Of a stretch of 64,000 nt of DNA, positions 46,430 through 57,566 are shown one piece after another. The notes under the pieces were generated by a model. It saw nothing but the letters and a program-made list of their open reading frames with translations, was not told the origin of the DNA and ran no database searches. Made by a program: the position numbers and the translations under genes. Numbering within the stretch: the stretch's first letter is position 1; each line of letters opens with the position of its first letter. The DNA comes from Chiridota heheva (taxonomy: Eukaryota; Echinodermata; Holothuroidea; Apodida; Chiridotidae): positions 1,076,501 through 1,140,500 of the forward strand of contig JAIGNY010004337.1 in NCBI GenBank assembly GCA_020152595.1, read 5' to 3'.

Positions 46430-48996
46430 ATGTGATTACAAAATTCGAAACGCACGAGATAAAATCAAGGCTCAGAAACAACGTAATGCGGAGCCCCCAA
46501 CACCGACACCAGTTCCCGCCGAAAAGGTACAGATATTCAATGATTCGAGTCCAGCTGTAAACTCCAAGCCAGACGATGATCACCTTACAGGAGGCATCAT
46601 CAGCAGCGACCATACACTGGTTCAGCGGGAATCCTGGTTTGATGACCGGACACCTGATAGGGTACCGTCTAATGTGTGCACAACACCATCTAATGACGAG
46701 GGTGACGTAATCAATGGCGGTAACCCTCACACAACCACGCCATGTCCATTTAATAAAAACAACACGGCCAAAGCGTGCAACGCCTGCCCCGAGGATGCAT
46801 CAGTTCATCTACTGCAGATGAACAGCTCCATGTCGAATACAATCTACGAATCGAAGGAGTACCTTTACGGAGCTGATGATGTGGGCGAATGCGCTGGGCG
46901 TACACTCACCGCACCAGCACAAGCAGTTGTAGTTCCAGCTTGTCTTGAAGGGACAAATCGAACGACCAACCAAATGCCCGCAGAAAATGCTACAGACACA
47001 AATGACGTTATCGTTGATCGTTTACTATCCAGAAATTTGCTGAATACGTTTGATTTTGCGAGCAGCCTTTTTAAGGTGAGTCTTACACAATTTGCAGCAA
47101 ATAACAATGTTGCAAAGACTTGTGGTATAACTTTTGAAAGAGGCTTGACGAACACTTACCCGAGCTAAATTCCTGAAAAATTATAATGGTGTTGTTGATC
47201 ATTAGTATGTGAATCACAGGGTACGCTTCATTTTAATTGCAATATTCATCCAATATACATTTGTGTATTTTCCCAATACAGAGGATCGTTACTGGTATGT
47301 TTTAAAAAGTGGCCCGTAACATCTGAACATGATTTTAATCTTTGCACGCAAGAACATTACAGGTTCATGGCGGACAAAAGTAGGGGCAAAAACTGGGCAT
47401 TCTGGAAGGAAAGGTTATGGTTCCGCCTGCAAAGATGTTTTGTTGAGGAACAAAATAAAGCACCCCTTCCCAATTCACCATGATCCTTCCTTTCCGCGGT
47501 CATGAAGATACTTCTATCTTAACACGTTCAGAACTTGTTTGCGATTGGACACGAAGCAATGTATTTCAACATCTGGATATGTGTTCAATCTTTCCCTCTC
47601 TTTCTTTCATGCAATTAATGCAATACCCACAGATCAATCTCAGCACCACCGGTCATGTGTCGCTGCCTAACAGAAATGTTTCTGTGGTGCCACCAAGAGC
47701 TGAATATCTGAGAAATCCAATAGAAGTTCGTAACACGCTTGGCTTTCATTTCAATGGAAAACTCGGCAGTGGAGCATATGGTACCGTTTATCGTGGAACA
47801 CCAATGTCAGAATATGCCACGTTTAATGAGGTACGGCATTTACAATAACTAGACGATTCTTTTCAACATACTAGAAAGCTAAATTAAGAGCTGGATAGAT
47901 TCTAAAGTACACACTAATTTCTAACAGAGAAAACGACTGTTGAGCACACAGGTTAACCATTTATTCTATTTTAGTTTTCTATCAATTTTCATATCATGTT
48001 GTTTTGTTTATGCAGGTTTCCGTGAAACTCATCCAAAGTGTGCAGATCCGGGATTGGACCGAGCGAGAAGGTCGACGTATCCCAAACGAAGTTGCAGCTC
48101 TCTGCGATGTTCATCAAGGGGAGTCCATTGTGTCTCTTTACTCTCACATTACCTGCCTCGTCAATGGCATGGAGTATGTTGTAATGGTCATGGAGAAGCC
48201 CGGATCTTGCAAAACCCTACAATCTCTCATCAGACGAGAAGGTAAACTGAACGAATCAACCGCTATTCCGCTTCTGGAACAACTGGTGGACGCCATGAAG
48301 CACATCCACCACACTAAGTGGGTTCACTGTGATCTAAAAGCAACATATCTTTTGATATGTGAAGACAATATACTTAAAGTCATTGACGTTTGGTTTGCGG
48401 CCAGGCATCGGGATGGGTCTTATATGACCCTAGCAAAAGGAACAGCTGTCTGGAACTGTCCTCCCGAATGGGGACGAGGAGTACAAGTCTATGACGAGGT
48501 GAAGGCAATATTATGGTCTCTCGGCACCATCTTCTATTACATGATCTTTGCTGACGTCGCATTTGCTTCTCCCCAATCAGCTAACCAGCTAACAGAAGGC
48601 CTTTATGTTTCCCAGGTCCCGTTTCTAAGAAATGTGAGAACATTATTCGAGCCCTGCTTGATCCCAACCCAGCAAGTCGCATTGCAATTACAGACCTGAA
48701 TAAACTGTTTGAGGTCAATGAGCCGCTCCTGGATTCTGCGCAAGAGGTTGACTCGGATCCATTGCGTCATATTCTGCTGGTAACTAATATTGCGTAATTG
48801 CAAGTTTTTCACAGCAGATTATCATGTTTTATCATCATTCTGCTATTTCGATTAATTCCGTCAGTTATCCCATCTATCATAATGGACGAGAAAATGAATA
48901 GATCGAGTAATACAATTTAGTACTAAACTTTCTCCTGTCAATTTTTTTCTTCTTCAGATTCGTGATCGTCCAGCACCTCAGCCTGATCCACGATAA
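46430..48996 (+). CDS. PIM-like serine/threonine kinase, degenerate catalytic motifs
   Basis: Exons: 46430-47075, 47633-47830, 48016-48779, 48958-48996 (TAA). All internal donors are GT and acceptors AG. The first 215 codons are polar with no known domain. The kinase domain starts in the second exon: GKLGSGAYGTVYRG. The third has VSVKLI (lysine kept), the PIM-type IRDWTEREGRRIPNEV, and VMVMEKPG as hinge. It continues with HCDLKATYLL for HRDxKxxN (Arg to Cys, Asn to Tyr), IDVWFA for DFG (Asp kept), and CPPEW. Last comes AILWSLG, a PIM hallmark. Active PIM kinases are constitutively active and phosphorylate basophilic sites. At about 48616 the frame must shift to continue PVSKKCENIIRALLDPNP; exon 3 is 764 bases where 765 would keep phase. 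An ATTAAA lies at 49040. Pseudokinase, pseudogene and a single sequencing error are all open; the long clean splice structure favours a real gene. Confidence 0.75.
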
Positions 48997-48999
48997 CTC

Positions 49000-51155
49000 A
49001 GTTTTCATGATTATCCATCATATATATTGTTAATGAGAAATTAAAAAGGGAAAAGAAAAGAAAAAAATTATGCAAATTAGCTAATGGGTATGCACACACC
49101 ACCCCTTCCCCTACCCCCTCCCAATCATGCCAATTTTGAAGATATTTTATACCCTAACTACTGTGATTAGTTTCATGACTAGGCTAGACCTAAAAAGATT
49201 TTAAACTTACCATCCAAATTATCATTCACCTCTTTATCCATGATGCATGACTGCAAGTTGACTCTTGAGTATGTATTTAGTTATGATTTCACACCCAGTG
49301 CAGCTTCCTGGTGCATCAGTACATGTGAGTCCCAGCCACACACTTGCTTTGGGATACACCAGAAGATGTGAGACCAAGCCACGAAAAACAGTAGAAGTAA
49401 AGCCATTTTTATTTAACAAAAAGCCTCTCAAACTTTCTTCATGTAGAGGGCACTATACTTGAATTACATTAAGTATTTGCATGGTATGTGTAGGTGTAAC
49501 AGCCGTTGCCATACACCTTTCTGTTCTAAAGGTATAAGTGAAGCCCAGCTTAATTTCATGGTAGTTAGACTCAAATCGATGAAAGGAATCTAAATCTGCT
49601 TTCCCAATGTGAGCCGGTGTGTGCAGGGCCTCACTTTGCAAAAAGGCCTCACTTCTATAGTAAATATCTGCTCTCGGGCCTCACTTCTATTGGAATACCT
49701 GTGCACCCCCCTCCCCCCCACCCCACACACACAAACTTACACACATTTCCCTTGCCTCAGTTAACAAGCACATGCAATGAATTAATTGCTCATTCGTCAT
49801 ATGTCCTCTAGTATAATCAGGGAGCTGTAAAAGTCTTCTACGGTTCCCTGGTATAATAAGATAATCTGTTTTTTGTGTCTATTTTATACTTTCCGACTTT
49901 TTGTCATAATCAGCTACTTCCATTCAAACGATTACGATAGATGATTAAATATTAAAGATATGGGCAGGTAGCAACACCATGAGCTTAATGGGTTGAGAGT
50001 GTACTAAACACGGTGAAAACTGCAAAATATTTCATCAAAATCGGGTAGAAATAACCATTTTACAGCATTTAAAACTTAGATATCTAATCACCATAAATCT
50101 GCAAATTGCGCATATTTATATCTCAGAATGGGACACCTAGAAAAGTGCATATGTTAACTTATTGTTTTTTGGTCCTTCCCCCAAATATTGAAAGAAGAAA
50201 GGAAGAAGTTGGCTATAGTGAACTCAAAATTGAATATTATTATAACCTCGACACGGATTTGCCAGTATAACGCAAATTGATAATCAAATGTTATTTGAAA
50301 TTTGGGAAAGAAATATATAACATTACATGTTTTTGGGTGCAGTGGCGGAGCCAGGGGGAATATGAAAATCATGGCTACGTCACTGTTTGGGTGTATTCCT
50401 GTTCATACATGCATTGATCAAAAGGATTCTCCAACAATACACGGAAGTGATCATAAATCTTGAACATATTATAGCCTCTGTGCATGTTTAAATGTTTTAC
50501 AAATTTTGATAACTTATAAACAATACGTTGTGCTATTGCGAACATATCAAGGTCATTTATCGTGATTAAAATGTGTTCGGCGTACATTTGATTCTTAAGC
50601 GATTCTGATTGGCCTGTGAGTAAAAGTGAACGTTGAACCATGTATGAAGACCAATCAAATCACACGAATTTAATTATATTCACCTCAATGTTGGAGATGA
50701 TAAAAGTGTCCTTAATATAATGCTCTAATTTCATCTTCGTAAAAAACTACACTAGTCTATTTGTCTCTCTATCTTTAATGGATTTACATAAGAACATAGA
50801 AAGGTCTTCAGATCATGCATCACAGTTTGCCTCAACTTTTTGCCCATGCACTGCATTGTCAAATAAAATACTTTACTTACTGATGATTTTCCGCTTTGCC
50901 TCTGCATAACATTGCCTTCAACCAATGCCTCTTCAGTGGGGTGCTGTGTTAGTGATGACATTCTTCAATTCGTTGTTATCTGAAATATGAAAAGAAAAAT
51001 AATATACCGTACATCACTTTGAGATTATACGTTTTTCACTCAAAATTGATTACATGCTATTTACCAATCTATTTGGTAAAAACTGATAAGCATGGTTCGA
51101 CGAGGTACAGAGGAATAGGTGTAGGAACCAGGGAGACTGGGCATGTGTCCCCCCC
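49000..51155. other. 2.1 kb without a recognisable gene
   Basis: Downstream of the kinase. Short GGCCTCACTT repeats occur at about 49628-49690 and a C-rich/CA tract at about 49704-49745. No exon recognised. Confidence 0.5.
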
Positions 51156-51159
51156 CAAA

Positions 51160-51330
51160 TATAATTTTTTGACCCAAATATAATATTTTTGACCCAAATA
51201 TAATATTTTTGACCCAGATATAATATTTTTGACCCAGATCTAATATTTTTGACCAAAATATAATATTTTCGACACAATTATAATATTTTTGACACAAATA
51301 TATAATTTTTGATAACAAAATATTATTTTG
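51160..51330 (-). repeat. 20-bp minisatellite CCCAAATATAATATTTTTGA
   Basis: About eight copies with changes in the CCCA and TATA parts. The unit holds the near-palindrome AATATAATATTTT. Minus-strand frames (SKILYLGQKYYIW) come from the array. Confidence 0.95.
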
Positions 51331-51539
51331 CCCAAATTTCCTCACTTTTCAGGAAAACTTTTTTAGTTGATTTTAACGGCGTTAGAATTAAACTAAACAT
51401 GGTTTTCTTCTTAACAAATCAATTTTTGAACTTTGCGTTAATTTTAAACCATTTGGTGCATCAAAACAACGTGAGCTTCCCTGAACCCCAGCAAGGGTTT
51501 AACCCTCCCCCACTCCAGATTTCTTTAAAAAGGCTGTGC

Positions 51540-51695
51540 TGTCGAAGAGCCACGTACAATCTCGAAGAGCCGTACTGTCTTCCGAAATGTCGCTATGAAT
51601 CCAGATGATTCGCCCTGTCTGTTCAAGAGCCGCACTGAATGCAGAGGCGCACCCTATGGCCACCGAAGAGCCGCACTAAGTGTAGAAGAGCCAAG
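51540..51695 (+). repeat. Irregular GAAGAGCCGCACT repeat
   Basis: GAAGAGCC or CAAGAGCC followed by (G)CAC or (G)TAC recurs six times with 20-45 bp spacing. Probably an old ~35-bp array. Confidence 0.55.
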
Positions 51696-51699
51696 GTTC

Positions 51700-52158
51700 C
51701 CCCCACCTACCCCCGCGAGAAAATCACACAAATTTGAACTACCTTTGGGATTGTACTAGCAAGATACGGTCATAAAGAGGAAAGTTGATTAACTCATTAA
51801 TTAGTACAAAATGATGAGTAATTAACTCTTGTTAATGCTACTAAGAAATGTCTTGTAGAAACTAATTCTTTACTTCCTCCCTGCACTCTACAACAGACCT
51901 GGGTGCCAGTATAGCCCCCGGTATAGTCAGATGACATTCTGACCGTTGTATTTGCGTACACGGTTGCAATACACGTGTGTATAGTGCGTTACTTTACTCA
52001 GTAATGTGGATGGAAAACGGACTTAAAAAACTATAGTTTTTATAGTAATTTCTCTCGGGGACTTTAAGTGCACTTGAGACCATAGGTTATGTTGTAGTAA
52101 ACCCCAACTGAATATTTATGTTATAATTCCATTTTTGTCCCAACAGTAATTGATTTAA
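51700..52158. other. No feature seen
   Basis: AT-rich unassigned DNA. Confidence 0.5.
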
Positions 52159-52575
52159 AGGATTAGTTCAGTGGTCAAGAATGTCCATCTTATATGAAAG
52201 AGGATTCCTTAAAGTCTTTAAGCATTCTATCATATTTTGTCCTGCGATTTTGTGGCATAAAAACCATTGGATATGTCAGGAAAGTAGTAAAACTGAATCT
52301 AGGAAGGGTATTTATAATATACATTAGCACCTTAAGAAAGTTTGAAGAAAAATAATTTAAATAGTGAACAAATTAAATAAACTTTCTTTAAAATACATAA
52401 AGACTGAGGAACCTGAGGCTGGACATCACAACTAGTCTGATTTCAATCGTTTCTAAATGATATCAAACTTTAAACTTAAATATCTCCTTAACGGAATAAG
52501 ATTTTGCAATGCTTTCTTCACAATTTTGTTTCTTTTGAAGTCCTGTTTCATATAAGATGTACATTCTTGACCCAG
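52159..52575. mobile_element. TTAA foldback element, partly deleted copy
   Basis: Starts directly after TTAA (52155-52158) with AGGATTAGTTCAGTGGTC. The left arm lacks its middle (jump after GAAAGAGGA to TCCTTAAAGTC). The loop (AACTGAATCTAGGAAGGG) and most of the right arm are intact, aligning with 2247-2838. The last ~20 bases of the right arm are missing. Confidence 0.82.
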
Positions 52576-53828
52576 GGAAGTAAATGGCATTTCCCTGCTA
52601 ATATGGATATTCATAATCACAAATACGCCATGACGTTTACTAAATATAAATAACCTCCCTGTATGCTGGGCAATATATCACTTTTTGACTTCAGTGCCAT
52701 TGCCACAGATAATGTACTGTAGTCTGTAGTCGTGATACACAGTGATAGCCTGTCGTAAATAACGTTACACCAAAAGTAAGGCCTAGTGAAGTTGTCAGTT
52801 TCACATTTCCCCCATCAAGCTTACAATTTAAGTTTACAACTGTGAGTTTTCTGTTATTTTCAATTTTTGCTTGAATTCGTTTGTTTAATCCAAGTCTCGA
52901 TTAATCCTAGTCCCCTGTGTTGATTGGATAGGTAGGTGTACCAGTTACACGTTATTCAAACTTCAAAGGTTACAAAAAGCATCCTTCTCTGAAGTACTTA
53001 CTGATTACTATTCTTAGCATGATAGTGTTATTATTATTAAATTTCAATTATTAATGAGCTTAAACCATTCTAATTTTCCAGCTAAGTAAATTCCAATCCA
53101 AAAAGTTTCACTTTCAAGTTTACTGTTATTATGTTGTGTAGTGTTAGGGCCTAACGTTAGGTCTTCTTCTATCTTCTTTTAACGTTACTGCCTACATTAG
53201 TCGGATCTGACTAGTATACGCTATAGCCACTACATGGCTGCTATATACAGTCAGAAAACGCTATAACAATTGAAACTGCTGCAACGTTGAAACTGCTGCA
53301 TTGGCTTATCATGAATTTCGACTAACGTTAGGTGTAACGTTACGTGCTATAATCCAAAGTCAACTTTTTACAATGCCTTTCATCGTCATGGAACACTTTT
53401 ATGTAGGGCCTAATAGTAATACTAAATGAATATATAAAGTTGCTAATACTATATTGAGGCGTAAGTTACGTTTTGGGCGTGGGTTTAATGAAGAAATCTG
53501 AAAAGTTGCATTTTGTGCAAGAGCCTTCGCTAAATGCATATTTTTCTAACAGCGCCTTGGTGGATGTATCTAATTAGTTCAAAAGTTGTCAAACAAGAGA
53601 GCGTTGGTGAAGTCAATGTGTGTATAGCATTATATCAAACTGTGCGTATTTACCGACGGACATTTTCAAAATAGTTGCCAGAGCACTCTGGTGATACACG
53701 CACTAATTGTGTACACGTTTTCAAAAGTAAGGGATTTGCGAAGGGATCTGAATGTCATATCTTCCATAATTTAGAATTATTTTTTTACGTACAAAAAGTT
53801 CATCATTTCATTTGTTACTTACAGTAGT
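52576..53828. other. No gene; TAACGTTA words
   Basis: CTAACGTTAG and GTAACGTTA-type words recur at about 53150, 53190, 53324 and 53336. Otherwise AT-rich without recognised exons. Confidence 0.5.
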
Positions 53829-53829
53829 T

Positions 53830-56512
53830 TGAAAGATACCTATCTCCCCCCAACACCAACATTCAGCCAAGCAGCCTTAACAACCTCATCTTTCAGCTCC
53901 CTTTCCCCTTCATCCTTCTTGGTGACTTCAATGCCCACAACCCTCTGTGGGGCTATATTACCACCACCTCCAGAGGCAAGATCACCGAAAAACACTTTTC
54001 GGCAGCACAGTCTCTCCTTGCTCAACACTAAACTCCTCCCGACCTACCTTCACCCTGCCACAGGCTCCCTTACCTGTATTGACCTGTCTATCTGTTCCCC
54101 CAACCTGTTCCTTGATTTTAGCTGGAGAGTCACTGCTGATCTCTGTGGTAGTGACCATTACTCTCTTCTTATACACTCCAGCTACCACCCCATTGCCCTC
54201 ACCTGCTGTCTCTGTAAAATGATGGAAAGAATCATTAATCAGAGATTAAACTGGTTCCTTAAGACCAACAGAATCTTCTCCTCTCTCCAAAGTGGCTTCC
54301 GGAAACGTTGCAATACCCTAGACCAGTCAATAACGCTCGACACCTCTATCCAGGAATCCTTTGCAAAAAAGGAACACCTCATTGCCATTTTTTTCGACCT
54401 TGAGAAAGCTTTCAACACTACTTGGAAATACGGCATTATCCGCAAATTTCACACCGTTGGCCTCAGAGGCCATCTCTTCATCTTTATTCAAAACTTTCTC
54501 TCACCCAGGCAGTTCCAAGTTCGTATTGGTCACACCCTCTCCAACCCCTACCCCTAAGAAGAAGACTTCCCCCAAGGCAGCATCCTCTCTCCCACTCTCT
54601 TCAACCTGAGCATTAATGACACCGCGGACAACCTTGGCCCCAACATCAAATGTGGACGACTTCACCATCTTCTACTCCTACCCTAGCTTTCCTCTTATTG
54701 AAAATAGACTCCAATTTAGCCTCAACCAGCTGCAAGTCTGGTGCAACAATAACGGTTTTAAATTCTTCATAGACAAGACAGTGCATACACTTCTGTCATT
54801 TCAACAGCCTCCACCCCAACCCGAACCTAGTGCTCAATGGCAATCGCATCCCTAAAGTTGAACACACAAAGTTCCTGGGTTTACCCCAAACCACAAGCTC
54901 TCCTACAAGCAACACATCACCAACCTGAAACTAAAATGCAGCAGCTCCCTTAACATTCTCCGCCTCCTCTACAACACCACTTGGGGTGCGAACCGCCATG
55001 CTCTCCTCAAAATCTTCAGGCTCACCATTCGTGCCAAGCTTGACAATGGCAATATTGTCTACTGTCTACTCACAACTCATACCTCAACCACATCAACACC
55101 ATCCAAGATTAATCTCTCAGGATTTGTTTAGGTGCCTACAGAACTTCCCCAGTCACCAGCCTTCCATGTTGAAGCCAATGAACCCCCCCCCTTCCCCTTT
55201 CTACTTAGATGTAGAAACCTATGCTTTTAGAGTCCTCACCAATACCCACAACCCTGTTTACAACCTCATTAGGCACCCCAATTTCTCCACCCTCTTTGAT
55301 AGTACTAAAACCCTATCCCCTCCCTTTAGCTTACGCATTAAATCAGACCTCTTACATCTCGGCATCAACCCCGCCACTCTTGGCACCTTTTCCTTGCTCA
55401 CGTTTCCTCCTTGGGCCACCCCCCCTCCCTTCTATCCACCTGGTCCTCTCCACTAATCACAAAACCCAAACCCACCCTAACTTCTCCATCAACCTCTACA
55501 ACCAATCAAAGACCAACTTTCAAACTACATCTATACTGATGGCAACAAGACAGCTGCTGCTGCCGTCATCCAAGACATCACCCTCAGTAGCAAACTTTCC
55601 CACTACTCGTCCATCTCTTTAGCTGAGGCAAAGGCCATTCTCCTCGCCCTCAACTTTATTGAGTACTCTCCGCTCAGCCACTTTGCCACTTTCTCCGACT
55701 CAAAGGCTGTTCTTACTTCTTTACTCAATCTTAAATGGGATAACTTCACATCCCACCTCTTTTTCCGGAAACTCCTTTTGCCCACCCTCTGCAGGAAAAG
55801 TATTCTTTTCTTCTGGATACCCAGCCATGTTGGCATCCCTGCAATGACAGGGCTGATGCAGCCGCTAAGCTTGCCCTCAACCTCCCCCTACCCCTTTTCC
55901 CAAAACCATTTCTGACATCGCTTCCCTTGTTCGTGACTGCTGGCAAACCTCATGTAACTCCCAAATTGATAATAAACTCCAGGTCATCCAGCCCACCATT
56001 CCGATCAAACCCACCATCAACAACCTCTCTCGTATCGACAACGTTCATATTACCCGTCTTAGAATAGGTCACACCCACCTCACTCACTCCCACCTTATTG
56101 GCTCCCCCCAACCCCTCTGCAACAATTGCCATAGCACCCTCACAGTCCATGCGTTCCTTGCTTGCCCCCTGTACAACCTTCCCAGAGCTTCCCTCGCTCC
56201 CCACAACTCAGTTGCTGAGTTCTTCCAGAAAAACCCTCTGGATAAAATTATCTCCTTCCTTCATCATGCTTCCCTCTACAACCATATTTAGTCCCCTCTC
56301 CCACTCCCCTCTCTCTACTTTGTTTTTTTCACCCATGCACCTCCTCTCTCGATCCCAGCTTTCTTACTTTTAGTTTTGTAATTCTCTCAATCTCCCCTGT
56401 TTTCTCTCCTTTCTACTTCTATAATGATCTAACCTCTCAGGCACAATTTGACCCTTGTTGTTGTGGTGCTGTTAAGTCCTCATCAAACAAACAAACTAAA
56501 TATTGTCACATT
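53830..56512 (+). pseudogene. I-group LINE with RNase H, internally deleted (copy 3)
   Basis: An endonuclease piece has LGDFNAHNPLWG (53918-53953) and, in the next frame, LTCIDLSICSPN and then DLCGSDHYSLL. The text then jumps directly to RT: HPIALTCCLCKMMERI, SGFRKRCNTLDQ and IFFDLEKAFNTTW (motif A, 54390-54430). The linker and first RT blocks are therefore deleted. The VDDFTIFYS box (54650-54675) is the RT catalytic motif. An RNase H domain follows with all four acidic positions: YTDGNKTA (55532), LAEAKAILLALN, FSDSKAVL, and SHVGIPC then DRADAAAKLA (frame shifted). The C-terminus reads ITRLRIGHTHLTHSH and FLACPLYNLPRASL. A CAAACAAACAAAC tail ends it at about 56512. At least six frameshifts or stops make it inactive. 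Confidence 0.88.
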
Positions 56513-56514
56513 AC

Positions 56515-57566
56515 GTTGTTGACGTGTTTTGATTATTCATTCATCACTTACAAAAACTTCTCTGAGAACTTGATTTGGATTGGTGTGAAATTACTTTGCT
56601 TTTGGAAATTACCTTCATCATAATTGTTTTTGTGTTGATTCATATGCAGTAAACATCTCCAGGCAGACATTCCTACAATTTCCATTCATGTTAATAAAGA
56701 ATTTTCAATGTGAGTATTTTGTTATGAAAAATGCCTCTAATCCCAGGTCGATGTCGGCCTCAAATTCCAAACACTTAACCATTACAGCAAGTGTATATGC
56801 TGAGGAGCTTTGTTCCTGACTGTGTGGTAGGGCCAATGGCAAACAAATGCAAAATGCAAAAATTGAATGAAAATGGATGCCCAACCCACTGTCAGAGGAA
56901 TCTCGGACTAGATAACCTGACAGATAAAATATTTGAGTGGTTGAGGTGCAACGACATGGAACATTTATTTCCTCAGCATAGTTTCCTTAATAGGCTAAGC
57001 CCTAAATTATCTTCTAATCCTAAAGTTAACTGTTTTGTCGGAATGCGGAGATTGTTTGAATTAAATTAGTAAGCAATGCTGATACCTCAAAATGTTTCAA
57101 AATTTTCTGACACTCAAAAAGCTTTAAGTAGCTGGAAAGCAGACAATTTCTCTGCTGAATAATTCTGTTACCAGAGAATTGCTAGATTACAAGTAGAAAT
57201 ATATTGAAAATGTTCACAAAACAAAATATAAAGACTACAATTTGTTCCAATTTTTTAAAGAATGGCAGGCCTATAGGCCACACTTGTTTTTTTTTTTTTT
57301 GAGGGGGTGAATTTCCCCTTTGAATATTTAAATATTTTTGAGCAGGAATTGTTTGATATGTGCAAATCCCGCACCTTAATGTGAACACTGTGAGAGAATA
57401 TATTTCATATCTTAGTCTGCATTTCTAATTCCATTCTTCCTTCCATCAAATTTCTGTCATATTTTGATCTTTACAGTTATATAGAGGCACAAACAAGACA
57501 CTGATGCACAATTTTGATGGAAGATAAGTACAGTGTAGTTGGGTCTTCAATAAGAACCGCGTAGAC
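56515..57566. other. Unassigned; upstream of ABHD13
   Basis: A 92-codon plus-strand frame (56791-57069) contains NKCKMQKLNENGCPTHC. It has no recognised domain and no clear splice link to ABHD13. A T-run with G-run lies at about 57287-57306. The ABHD13 promoter is probably within this stretch, but no TATA or CRE was identified. Confidence 0.4.

Noticed and set aside
56791-57069. 92-codon frame as an upstream ABHD13 exon
   Set aside because: It ends in a stop, has no donor consistent with the next exon, and the ABHD13 N-terminus is explained by the ATG at 57567.
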